Source of the DNA: Actinomycetota bacterium
Lineage (GTDB): Bacteria > Actinomycetota > Thermoleophilia > Gaiellales > Gaiellaceae
Reading direction: 5' to 3'
Length of the DNA: 10,969 bases
NCBI GenBank assembly: GCA_005883365.1
Contig: VAXA01000182.1
Span: 1-10,969 of the forward strand
Shown here: positions 1 through 7,001 of the stretch, piece after piece
Position numbering within the stretch: the first letter of the stretch is position 1
How the letters are laid out: the number at the start of each line of letters is the position of its first letter
Notes under the pieces: model-generated
Database searches by the model: none
Told to the model about the DNA's origin: nothing
Seen by the model: the letters and a program-made list of their open reading frames with translations, nothing else
Program-made: the position numbers and the translations under genes

Positions 1-121
1 CGTCCTCCGACGCGTTGTCGAGGACGACGATCTCCGCAGCGACCCCCCGCAGCGAATCGAGACAGGCGAGCAGGAGCTCGCGGGAGTTCGTGTTGACGAG
101 TGAGACGGAGACGTCCGCCAC
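1..121 (-). CDS. Family 2 glycosyltransferase, N-terminal fragment (cut by the left edge)
   Basis: Only the first 40 codons are inside the window. Translated from the GTG at 121-119 they begin VADVSVSLVNTNSRELLLAC and continue with a segment ending EIVVLDNASED. This is the classic start of GT-A fold, family 2 glycosyltransferases: a first beta strand with the V-N-x-N-S pattern, a helix carrying CLDSL, and a second strand ending in the D-N-A-S nucleotide-binding motif. Members transfer a sugar from a nucleotide-sugar donor, often in polysaccharide or glycolipid assembly and often as rhamnosyltransferase-like enzymes; donor and acceptor cannot be read here. The start is fixed by coupling: the stop TAG of the upstream epimerase (123-121) shares its G with this GTG, so the two are very likely cotranslated. 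No other start fits the domain edge better. Confidence 0.85.
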   Translation of the reverse strand, partial: MADVSVSLVNTNSRELLLACLDSLRGVAAEIVVLDNASED

Positions 122-1134
122 TAAGCGGTCTGTGTCAAACCGGCAGCCCAGGAGGGCGGCAGGTTCCGCAGCACCTCGACGCTCTCGAAGCGGACCGCCT
201 CGTGGACGCCGGCCTCGCGCGCCCACTCCGCCATCCGGCGCAAGCCGTCCTCGAGCGACACAGCCCGCTCTTGGCCGAAGACGCGATGCAGCTTCTCATG
301 GTCGGAGAACGCGTGGACGACCTCCTCCCGGGCGGGAAGGAACTCGATCTCCGGCTCGGCAACGTCGAGGGCGCGCGCGACCGCGTGTGCGAGGTCGAGG
401 ACGGTGTAGGGAGTGTCGGCCCCGACGTTGAAGACCTCGTTCGCCGCGGCGGGGACGTCGATCGAGTGGGCGATCACGGGTGCGACGTCGTCGATGTGAG
501 TGAACGCTCGCGTCTGCAGGCCGTCGCCGAAGATCGTCATCGGCCGGCCGCTCAGGAGCTGGTTCAGGAAGATCCCGATCACGTTCCGGTACGGGTCGGC
601 GAGGTTCTGGAGCTCGCCGTAGACGTTGTGCGGCCGGAAGATCGTGTAGTCGAGGCCGAACATCCGCTGCGCGGCGCGCAAGTCGAGCTCGACCGCGTAC
701 TTCCCGATTCCATAGGGGTCTTCGGGCTCCGGGACGGTTTCCTCCGACATCGGCGTCTGGGCGGCGCCGTAGACGGCGATCGAGCTGGAGAAGACGAAGC
801 GCTCGACGGTCTCGGCGCGGAGGGCGGCGTTGAGCACGTTGACCGAGCCGAGAACGTTGTTCGCGTAGTTGAAGCGCCGGATGAAGTGCGACAGCCCCTC
901 CGCCGCATAGGCGGCGAGGTGGAAGACGTGGGAGAACTCGTGCGCCCGAAACAGCTCGTCGACGAGCTCGGGGTCCACGACCGAGCCGGCGACGAAGGTC
1001 GCACCGTCGGCCACATTCGCTTCGTAGCCGCCGCTGAGATCGTCGAGGACGACGACATCGTGTCCGGCGGCAAGAAGATGGCGGGCAACGTGGGCACCGA
1101 TGAACCCGGCGCCGCCGGTGACCAGGACGGGCAT
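121..1134 (-). CDS. NAD-dependent epimerase/dehydratase (extended SDR, UDP-glucose 4-epimerase-like)
   Basis: A 337-residue protein of normal length for nucleotide-sugar epimerases. The Rossmann dinucleotide motif TGGAGFIG is at residues 6-13, and the acidic pair DD (31-32) at the end of the second strand favours NAD over NADP. The catalytic Ser lies in FSSS (115-118) and the Tyr/Lys pair is Y141 and K145 in YGIGK. FRPHNVYG (167-173) and the FGDG...R..THIDDV stretch (202-216) match the sugar-nucleotide binding part of the family. The likely reaction is epimerisation or dehydration of a UDP- or dTDP-sugar in the cytoplasm. The exact substrate cannot be read; GalE-like is the nearest general label. 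It overlaps by one base a glycosyltransferase downstream, which suggests that it supplies a sugar donor for surface glycan synthesis. The ATG at 1134 lies just before the nucleotide-binding strand, as expected. A TAGCCT box (1144-1149) lies nine bases upstream. Confidence 0.94.
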   Translation of the reverse strand: MPVLVTGGAGFIGAHVARHLLAAGHDVVVLDDLSGGYEANVADGATFVAGSVVDPELVDELFRAHEFSHVFHLAAYAAEGLSHFIRRFNYANNVLGSVNVLNAALRAETVERFVFSSSIAVYGAAQTPMSEETVPEPEDPYGIGKYAVELDLRAAQRMFGLDYTIFRPHNVYGELQNLADPYRNVIGIFLNQLLSGRPMTIFGDGLQTRAFTHIDDVAPVIAHSIDVPAAANEVFNVGADTPYTVLDLAHAVARALDVAEPEIEFLPAREEVVHAFSDHEKLHRVFGQERAVSLEDGLRRMAEWAREAGVHEAVRFESVEVLRNLPPSWAAGLTQTA

Positions 1135-1281
1135 CGGTGGGTGAGGCTAGCAGCGCGGACGCGCAGAGCCGTTTCGATCGGATAGCGCGCGGGTAGCCAC
1201 TGTGGGAACAGGGGAGCAATGGGACGACCCGGCGGGCGGGGGGAGCTGCACGTTCCTCCGCCCGCACTACGCTTCGCTTCC
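1135..1281. promoter_or_regulatory. Divergent promoter region between epimerase and membrane protein genes
   Basis: This 147-base spacer separates the divergent starts at 1134 (minus) and 1282 (plus). Each side has a -10-like hexamer very close to the start codon: TAGCCT at 1144-1149 (minus strand) with nine bases before ATG, and TACGCT at 1268-1273 (plus strand) with eight bases before ATG. Neither is preceded by a convincing -35 box. If both are real, both messages would be leaderless or nearly so. A purine-rich run, GGGGAG, at 1211-1216 could alternatively be a ribosome binding site for an upstream in-frame ATG at 1219. Confidence 0.35.
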
Positions 1282-2295
1282 ATGCGGCGTCCCCGCCGGG
1301 CCGTCTTCCGCAGCGCGCTCGGTGTCGCGCTCGCAGTCGGCGTCTTCGCAGCAGTCCTCCCGCGCATCGCGAGCTACCGAAGCGTCGGGAATCAGCTTGC
1401 GACGGTTTCCGCCCCGTGGGCGGCAGGGCTCGCCGCAGGCGCGGCCCTCGACGTCATCACCACGGCTCTGCCCTGGCGCGCCCTCCTGCCGCAGCTCTCG
1501 TGGCGCAGCGCGCTCGGCTTCACGCAGGCGTCGACCGCGCTGACGACGGTCTTGCCCGGAGGCGCGCCGCTCGGGATGGCCATCTCCTTCGGGCTCCTGC
1601 GGCGGCTGCGGGTCAGTGCGGGAGCGGCCGGCTTCGCTGTCGCCTTGACCGGCATCTGGAGCCAGGTGACGATCCTTCTCTACCCGCTCGTGGGCGCCGC
1701 CCTCGTGCTCGGCACCGGCCACCTCTCGGGCTCGACTGCCGCGATCGCCGGTGTGAGCGGCGCCGCCGCCGCAGTGCTCGCCGGCTTCGCGATCGCAGCC
1801 TTGCGGAGCCCGGCCGCAGCGCTCCGGCTCGGCGACGCCGCGGGCCGCGTTGGGACGCGCCTCGCACGACTCCTCCACAGAACCCCGCCGGCCTGGAGCG
1901 GCGAGGCGCTCGTGCGCCTGCGGGAGGAGCGGCTCTCACACCTCCGTCGACGCTGGCCGTCCCTGACGGCGGCCACGCTAGCCAACCAGCTGACCGCGTA
2001 TGTCGTGTTCGAGCTGTGCCTACGAGCGGTCGGAATCTCGGTGGGAAGCCTGCCGCCGAGTGAGACATTTCTCGCGTGGGCGATCGGCCGACTGATCAGC
2101 TCCCTCCCTCTCACCCCGGGCGGGATCGGCGTCGTCGAGCTGGGGATGATCGGGACGCTCGTCGGCTTCGGCGCGCCGCATGCACACGTCGTCGCAGCGG
2201 TGCTTCTCTATCGCGGCGTGATCATCGTCCCGACGCTCGTCGTCGGCGCAGTCGCATTGCTCGGCTTCCGCCTCGGGCCCGCCAAACCCTCCTAG
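1282..2295 (+). CDS. YbhN/AglD-type polytopic membrane protein (lysylphosphatidylglycerol synthase TM-domain family)
   Basis: A 337-residue protein made almost entirely of hydrophobic helices, about seven or eight by eye. It carries two family signatures: LPGGAPLGM (residues 91-99) and PLTPGGIGVVEL (276-287). These PGG motifs mark the integral membrane domain shared by MprF N-terminal regions, YbhN and archaeal AglD. Members are linked to lipid flipping or to glycolipid and dolichol-type sugar transfer. There is no C-terminal aminoacyl-transferase domain, so the protein is not a full MprF. A basic loop (about 205-225) precedes the C-terminal helix bundle. The start is uncertain: ATG 1282 gives a short basic N-terminus (MRRPRR) straight into a helix, while in-frame ATG 1219 would add 21 Gly/Pro-rich residues but has GGGGAG just upstream. 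I prefer 1282. Its neighbours (epimerase, glycosyltransferase) favour a role in surface glycan or glycolipid metabolism. Its stop overlaps the stop of the converging gene. Confidence 0.85.
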   Translation: MRRPRRAVFRSALGVALAVGVFAAVLPRIASYRSVGNQLATVSAPWAAGLAAGAALDVITTALPWRALLPQLSWRSALGFTQASTALTTVLPGGAPLGMAISFGLLRRLRVSAGAAGFAVALTGIWSQVTILLYPLVGAALVLGTGHLSGSTAAIAGVSGAAAAVLAGFAIAALRSPAAALRLGDAAGRVGTRLARLLHRTPPAWSGEALVRLREERLSHLRRRWPSLTAATLANQLTAYVVFELCLRAVGISVGSLPPSETFLAWAIGRLISSLPLTPGGIGVVELGMIGTLVGFGAPHAHVVAAVLLYRGVIIVPTLVVGAVALLGFRLGPAKPS

Positions 2296-3074
2296 GGCAG
2301 CGCCTCGGCGGCGATCTCCTCGCGCGGGTCGTCGAAGCGCAGCCGTTCCCGCACGGCGGAAACGATCCACTCGAGCCTGCGGAAGACGAGCGAGTCCCGC
2401 CGTTCCGCTTCGAGACGCCGGCGCGTCCGGGTGAAGCCGTGGTCGATGTAGCGGAGCGGCGCGACCGGCGCGTCGGGATACAGCCGGCGGAGCGCCGCCT
2501 CGAGCGGGTCGTGGTCGAGAACGGCGTCCGCGTATTCGACCGTCTCGCCCGGCAGCGCGTCGAGCACCGCCTCGGCGCGGACGAGCCCCTCCACGAGCGC
2601 CCACGGATGAACGTCGAACACGCTCGCCGCACGCGCCGGATAGACCCACTTCCGCTTCAGCATCGTGTAGGCGACCTCCGCCACGTTCCGGCGCACCTTG
2701 AGCACCTCGAAGTCGCCGAGCCCCTCCCAGCCCCCGATCACGAACGGCTGCACGACATCCTTGTACGCAAAACCTTGCCGCCGCGCCGTGCTGTCCAGGT
2801 AGGTCGTCATGCCCGCGAAGGCGTCCGGCGCCGAACCGAGCAGGGTGAAGCGCTCGTCCGCGGGGGCAAGGCACTGCAGCCGCCTCGGCACGCGGTCGCG
2901 GTTGAGGATCTCTCCGTCGCTCGTCCAGGCGGGCTCCGCAAGACCGATTGCGCGCGCCGCCGCGACGTACAGAAGGCTCGAAAGCGAGCGCGGCAGGGAG
3001 ACGACGAAGAGCGAACGGAGCTCCTCCGCATGCGTCCATTCAGTGCTGCGCCTGAGCAATCGGAGCCCGTTCAC
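2292..3074 (-). CDS. Sulfotransferase-like P-loop protein
   Basis: A 260-residue cytoplasmic-type protein. Near the N-terminus FVVSLPRSLSSLLYVAA (residues 23-39) resembles the 5'-phosphosulfate-binding loop of PAPS-dependent sulfotransferases (pattern S-x-P-R-S-x-S/T-x-L). About 100 residues later LKVRRNVAEVAYTMLKRKW (125-143) resembles the 3'-phosphate-binding segment with its R-N-x-x-E/D pattern. Spacing and total length suit the family, which transfers sulfate from PAPS to carbohydrates, lipids or proteins. The usual G after PRS is L here, and I cannot point to a definite catalytic base, so activity is uncertain. The GTG at 3074 is the first start in the frame; TAGTCT lies six bases upstream. 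The gene converges on the YbhN-family gene, the two stop codons overlapping within CCTAGG (2291-2296). If it is a true sulfotransferase, a surface glycan is the simplest substrate given the neighbours. Confidence 0.62.
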   Translation of the reverse strand: MNGLRLLRRSTEWTHAEELRSLFVVSLPRSLSSLLYVAAARAIGLAEPAWTSDGEILNRDRVPRRLQCLAPADERFTLLGSAPDAFAGMTTYLDSTARRQGFAYKDVVQPFVIGGWEGLGDFEVLKVRRNVAEVAYTMLKRKWVYPARAASVFDVHPWALVEGLVRAEAVLDALPGETVEYADAVLDHDPLEAALRRLYPDAPVAPLRYIDHGFTRTRRRLEAERRDSLVFRRLEWIVSAVRERLRFDDPREEIAAEALP

Positions 3075-3310
3075 GCGAGCAGACTACGGATGTCGGCGGC
3101 GAGATTCATTAGAGATAGATGTGAATGGAATGGCAGGAGCGCTCGAGCACACCGGCCGCAGATACCCGATACGCAGGAGCGAAATCTGATCATGCTGTTG
3201 AACGGCAGTGGGGCGCTTTACGTTCGGCTTACACCGGCTTGGGGTGTAGTTGACATGTCGTCGTGACGATTAGGTCCGCTGAACCAACCCGCGAGCAAGG
3301 GAGTGATTGA
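3075..3310. promoter_or_regulatory. Divergent intergenic region with promoter and dyad for the secreted-protein gene
   Basis: This is the largest gene-free stretch in the window (236 bases) and is visibly richer in A and T than the genes. On the plus strand a TTGACA box is at 3250-3255 and a TAGGTC box at 3271-3276, a 15-base spacing, followed by a short leader and an AAGGGAG ribosome binding site (3298-3304) before ATG 3311. Directly upstream of TTGACA is a perfect inverted repeat, TACACC at 3230-3235 and GGTGTA at 3243-3248, with a 7-base centre. The leftward side has TAGTCT at 3081-3086 (minus strand) near the GTG of the sulfotransferase-like gene. I see no convincing small gene in 3087-3229. 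Confidence 0.5.
3230..3248. promoter_or_regulatory. Inverted repeat next to a -35 box (candidate operator)
   Basis: TACACC, seven bases, then GGTGTA forms a perfect 6+6 dyad whose right end is one base from the TTGACA box at 3250. Placement and symmetry are those of a binding site for a dimeric regulator (activator or repressor). It has no T-run after it, so it is unlikely to be a terminator. The regulator is unknown. Confidence 0.4.
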
Positions 3311-3721
3311 ATGAAGAAGCTCATCGTCGTGCTGGCTGTGGCACTCGCGATTCCGACAAGCGTCGCATTCGCGAAGGGCACCCCAAGCCAGACACGCGGC
3401 AAGTCCGCTCCGAAGGTCATGTACGTCCTCAAGGGAACACTCTCGAGCTTCGTCGCGGCTTCGTCGACGGCCGATGGGTCGATCTCGATCACCGTGTCGC
3501 ATTCGAACTATCACGGCCGGTTGCTCAAGGGCGACACGCTCAACTTCGCGGTCGCGTCGAACACGAGGATCACGTTCGCGAACGGCACCGCGACGCTCGC
3601 GGATGGCACCAAGGGGATGGTCAAATTCCGCGCACCACTGAGGGTCTCGGGCGACCTCGCGACGGCCCTCCCGACCCTGGCGAAGGCGTTCCACGTCATC
3701 GTCCTGGGCGCAGCGAGTTAG
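3311..3721 (+). CDS. Small secreted protein of unknown function
   Basis: A 136-residue protein with a textbook signal peptide: MKK, a hydrophobic core (LIVVLAVALAI) and an AFA cleavage motif at residues 19-21, giving a mature protein of about 115 residues. The mature part has alternating polar/hydrophobic beta-type segments: VMYVLKGTLSSFV (36-48), GSISITVS (56-63), the LKGDTLNFAV turn-strand (72-81), TRITFANG (85-92) and MVKFRAPL (103-110). This recalls small OB/beta-barrel domains of the DUF5666 kind (GTL..., ...L.GD.L.F.V...T.I), but that is only a resemblance by eye. It has no Cys, no lipobox and no transmembrane anchor, so it should be released or loosely wall-associated. The ATG has a good AAGGGAG ribosome binding site ten bases upstream. 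It is monocistronic: it has its own promoter with a flanking dyad and a hairpin terminator right after the stop. Confidence 0.75.
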   Translation: MKKLIVVLAVALAIPTSVAFAKGTPSQTRGKSAPKVMYVLKGTLSSFVAASSTADGSISITVSHSNYHGRLLKGDTLNFAVASNTRITFANGTATLADGTKGMVKFRAPLRVSGDLATALPTLAKAFHVIVLGAAS

Positions 3722-3734
3722 GGACGAAGCGAAT

Positions 3735-3773
3735 CGAAGCGGCCGCAGTCGGGGATGCGGCCGCTTCGCGTTT
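3735..3773. terminator. Bidirectional hairpin terminator
   Basis: A 13-base perfect stem, CGAAGCGGCCGCA (3735-3747) with TGCGGCCGCTTCG (3756-3768), and an 8-base loop. On the plus strand it starts 14 bases after the stop of the secreted-protein gene and is followed by CGTTT. On the minus strand it begins four bases after the stop of the cyclase/ATPase gene and is followed by ATTCG. The T-runs are short, as is common in high-GC actinobacteria, but position between two converging genes and stem strength make termination for both strands the best reading. Confidence 0.72.
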
Positions 3774-6700
3774 CAGCCGACGATCTTCCGCTCGCGTGTC
3801 CGCTGGGCGTGCCAGCCGAGGCCCATCGCGTCGAACTCCTGCGCCGCCTGCTCGACGAGGGCGTCGTCCTCACGCACGAGCCCGAGAGCGCGCAGTGCGA
3901 ATGGGCTTGCGTAGGAGCCGTGCTCGATCCAGAAAGGAGCGTCTGCCTCGATACGTTCCCGCTCGCCGAGCGCGACGAGCGCGTCGAAGAGTGGCGACCG
4001 GCTGAGATACGCCCACGGCTCGAGCTGCTCCTCGTCGAGGCCGTCGACGAGACGCCGGAGATTCTCGAGATCGCTTCGGGCGAGGGCAATCTGCAGTCGC
4101 GGAGGATCGAAGAAGAGGCCGTAGCCCTCCATCCCGATGCCCTCCGCCTTACCCTCGAGGCGAAGGGACTCCTCGTCGTCGCCCGCGAGAGCGGCGGCCG
4201 CAGCGCTGAAAAGCAACGACTCGACGTTCAGGGGGCAGGGAGTGGCGAGGTTCGCCTCCACGGTCTCCTCGAGCCGAGGGACGAGCCCGCGCGTCTCGTC
4301 CCAGGAACCGCGAAGCGACTCGAAGCGCACGCGGTTGCCGATGCCGTGCAACCGGTGGTGCGGCGTGAGGCCCTGCGCGGTCTCCTCGAGCCGTTCCACA
4401 GACCGCTGCGCGCGGTCGAACCGACAGGCACCCGTAAGGACCCATGCGCTGCCGAAGTCGAGGTTCGCGCGCAGGTCAGGGTCCTGGATCTCCGGCAGGA
4501 GCGAGTGCATCTGCTCGATCGCGGAGAGCGCCCGCTCGTAATCGGTCGCCGCCCACGCGGCAAACATGAGGGCCTCGAGCGCACGCGCTCGTAGCTCGAC
4601 GTCGCCGAGCTGCTCGGCGAGCTCGAGCGCCTCTCGCGCCGTGGCCTCGACGTTCTCCGGCCACACCGCGTGCGCGACAAGCCCCTTCGCCCGCGCCCTC
4701 GACCCCTCCTCCGTCAGCTCCAGAGCCTTGTCGATCCAGCTGTTGACGACGGTCGTGTCGGGACGTTTCAGCCACATGCCCGCACGCTGGACGACCTGGT
4801 AGCCCAGCTCGGCGTACACGTCGCCGCCCGGGGCCCCGAGCTCGAGCGCCTTCTCCATCGCCGCGACGAAACCCTCGCCGTCGTATTTCAAGGCGCTTGC
4901 GCGACCGATTTCGTACCAGAGCCGGCCCTGCTCCGCGGGATTTGCCTCGAGCTGCACCGCCCGATGGAGAAGCGCGAGTCCCTGGTCGATCTCATAGCGG
5001 CCGATCGCGAGCTCGGCGGCGCGCTTCGACCACGCGAGCGCCTGCGCGCGGAGCTCCGCCGCCTCGTCCTCACGGCCTGCCCACGCGAGATCGAGATCCT
5101 CCGGCCGCACAGCCTCGGCGAAATGGTGGGCCAGGAGCGCGGCGTGCTCGTCGTTGCCCTCGCCGCTCCGTTCCAGCCATCCGGCGAACGCTGCGTGGAG
5201 GCGCGCGCGCCGCGCCTTCGGGAGGCTCGCGTACGCGACCTCGCGAGTGAGCGCGTGCTTGATGGCGTACTCGCGCTCTCCGCTCAGCGACGAGCCGGGG
5301 CGGCGACGGACGAAGTCGCGCTCGGCGAGCAGGTCGAAGTCGGGGGGTCCGTAGACGAGCTCGTATACCGGCCCGGTCCAGAAGACGCGGCCGATCACCG
5401 CCGCGGCCTGGAGAGCCGCCTTCTCGGCCGCCGGCAGCAGGTCGATACGCGCGGCGAGGACGGCCTGCACGGTGTCCGGAACCGCGAATCCCTCGGGCAG
5501 CTCCTTGCATGTCCAGCCGCCGTTCTGTCGCTGGAGAACGCCGCGATCGATGAGCGTCGCGAGCAGCTCCTCCACGAAGAACGGATTACCCTCCGCTCGA
5601 TCCACGATCGCGGCGCGAAGCTGAGGCGGCAGCTCGAGGCCAACGAGCCCGTCGAGCAGCTCGCCCGCCGTGGACTCGCGCAGCGCCTCGAGCGACAGCG
5701 CCCACCGATGCCATGCGGGACGCCGCTCGAGCAGCTCCGGTCGTGCAGTCGCGAGCACGAGCAGCGGCCCGTCCACCTGCGCGGCGAGCGAGTCGATGAG
5801 ATCGAGCAGATCGTCCTCGGCCCAGTGGACGTCCTCGATCAGGAGGACCGTGGGCCTCTCCGCCGCGAGCTCGTGCAGGAGCTCCGCCCAGGAGTCATGC
5901 AACCGTTCGCGCGCGGCGAGCGGGTGGAGTCCCTCGGCGACGTCGAGCCCGAGGGTGAGCCCGAGGTAGCGGAAGCGCCCGAACCGCTCGAGAGCCACGT
6001 CGGGCCCGTCGTCTTCCTGCAGCTCGAAGTGCTCGCGCAGCACCTCTGCGAGCGGCCAGTAGGTCGTGCCGTGCCCGTAGGACAGACAGCGCCCGGTGCG
6101 TTGCAGCGGTTGCGGCTCCTGCTCCGCGAGCCAGGCCCACAGCTCGCGGACGAGCCGGGTCTTGCCGACGCCTGCGTCACCGACGATCACGACCAGCTGC
6201 GGCCGGCCCTCGGCGACGCATCGCCTGTACCACTCCTGCAGCTGCCCGAGCTCCGCGTCCCGGCCGACGAACACCGTACGCAGCCCCCCGACGCCGCGCG
6301 GCCGCATGAGCGAGAGCGCGCGGACGAGCCGCTGCGCCGGCACTCCCTCCGGCTTCCCCTTGGCCTCGACGGTCACCGGCTCGGCGAGCTCGAACGCGCC
6401 ACGAACTGCCGCTGCCGTCCGCTCGCCGACGAGGATCTCGCCCGGCCCCGCGGCCTGCTCGAGCCGCGCGCCGACGTTCACGGCATCGCCCGTGACGAAG
6501 GAGGACCCTTCCCTGGGGCGGCCGACCACCACCTCGCCGGTGTTGACCCCGATCCGCAGGCCAAGACCCTCGCCGAACAGTTCACGCAGCCGCCGCTGCA
6601 TGCCGAGCGCCGCGTGCAGAGCCCGCTCCGCGTGGTCCTCGAGCGCAGCCGGAGCGCCGAACGCCGCCAGCACGGCGTCGCCCACGAACTTTTCCACCGT

Positions 6701-6961
6701 GCCGCCGGCCTGCTCGATCTCCTTCGCCATCGCGTCGTAGAAGCGGTCGAGCAGGGCTCGAGTCCGCTCCGGATCCTGCTCGGAAGCGAGGGCCGTAGAT
6801 CCCACGAGGTCGGCAAAGAGAACGGTCGCCACCTTCCGTTCTTCAGCGGGCTCAGAGCTGCGCTCCACGGGCGCCGCGCAGCTAGGGCAGAAGCGTGCGT
6901 CGGCCGGAAGCTCGGCACCGCACTGTGCGCAGGCGGCCATGCGCACATTGTCGCGCGCCAT
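3773..6961 (-). CDS. Zinc ribbon - class III adenylate cyclase - AAA/STAND ATPase - TPR-like regulatory protein
   Basis: A 1062-residue multidomain protein. Residues 11-29 form a zinc ribbon (CAQC...CPSC). The class III cyclase domain spans about 43-215: metal Asp residues D51 (FADLVGST) and D95 (KFVGDAVLAAFG), an adenine-selecting Lys candidate K91, D159 in TGDAVN, and the transition-state pair N162 and R166 (VNVGARLE). All key residues are present, so cAMP synthesis is likely. The ATPase follows, with VFVGR (230-234), Walker A GDAGVGKT (261-268) and Walker B TVLLIEDVHWAEDD (371-384), typical of STAND ATPases related to LuxR-family MalT. The remaining ~500 residues are Ala/Leu/Glu-rich helical pairs consistent with TPR-like repeats; there is no C-terminal HTH. 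It probably senses a ligand or partner through the repeats and couples this to nucleotide signalling. A 40-base gap to the Cys-motif gene upstream suggests an operon. Start choice is open: ATG 6961 or ATG 6940, which would give MAACAQC. Confidence 0.93.
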   Translation of the reverse strand: MARDNVRMAACAQCGAELPADARFCPSCAAPVERSSEPAEERKVATVLFADLVGSTALASEQDPERTRALLDRFYDAMAKEIEQAGGTVEKFVGDAVLAAFGAPAALEDHAERALHAALGMQRRLRELFGEGLGLRIGVNTGEVVVGRPREGSSFVTGDAVNVGARLEQAAGPGEILVGERTAAAVRGAFELAEPVTVEAKGKPEGVPAQRLVRALSLMRPRGVGGLRTVFVGRDAELGQLQEWYRRCVAEGRPQLVVIVGDAGVGKTRLVRELWAWLAEQEPQPLQRTGRCLSYGHGTTYWPLAEVLREHFELQEDDGPDVALERFGRFRYLGLTLGLDVAEGLHPLAARERLHDSWAELLHELAAERPTVLLIEDVHWAEDDLLDLIDSLAAQVDGPLLVLATARPELLERRPAWHRWALSLEALRESTAGELLDGLVGLELPPQLRAAIVDRAEGNPFFVEELLATLIDRGVLQRQNGGWTCKELPEGFAVPDTVQAVLAARIDLLPAAEKAALQAAAVIGRVFWTGPVYELVYGPPDFDLLAERDFVRRRPGSSLSGEREYAIKHALTREVAYASLPKARRARLHAAFAGWLERSGEGNDEHAALLAHHFAEAVRPEDLDLAWAGREDEAAELRAQALAWSKRAAELAIGRYEIDQGLALLHRAVQLEANPAEQGRLWYEIGRASALKYDGEGFVAAMEKALELGAPGGDVYAELGYQVVQRAGMWLKRPDTTVVNSWIDKALELTEEGSRARAKGLVAHAVWPENVEATAREALELAEQLGDVELRARALEALMFAAWAATDYERALSAIEQMHSLLPEIQDPDLRANLDFGSAWVLTGACRFDRAQRSVERLEETAQGLTPHHRLHGIGNRVRFESLRGSWDETRGLVPRLEETVEANLATPCPLNVESLLFSAAAAALAGDDEESLRLEGKAEGIGMEGYGLFFDPPRLQIALARSDLENLRRLVDGLDEEQLEPWAYLSRSPLFDALVALGERERIEADAPFWIEHGSYASPFALRALGLVREDDALVEQAAQEFDAMGLGWHAQRTRERKIVG

Positions 6962-7001
6962 CGGGTCCGAGTCACCCCTCCTCGGCGGCAGCGCGCCCCG
7001 G

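Noticed and set aside
100..1185. A 361-codon plus-strand frame opposite the epimerase.
   Set aside because: It is a shadow of the epimerase. Its DVEDLV/RVGDH-type composition is the usual antisense image of GC-rich coding sequence.
1219..1281. A longer start for the YbhN-family protein (ATG 1219, with GGGGAG upstream).
   Set aside because: It is not excluded, but the extra residues are Gly/Pro-rich and unlike a membrane-protein N-terminus, and the ribosome binding site would be only about two bases from the ATG. ATG 1282 is preferred.
2020..3039. A 339-codon minus-strand frame spanning the sulfotransferase-like gene and the end of the membrane-protein gene.
   Set aside because: It covers two genes supported by motifs in other frames and is Arg/Gly/Ala-rich without any recognisable feature.
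3130..3188. A 19-codon plus-strand frame in the intergenic region.
   Set aside because: It is too short, has no ribosome binding site at good spacing and no recognisable features.
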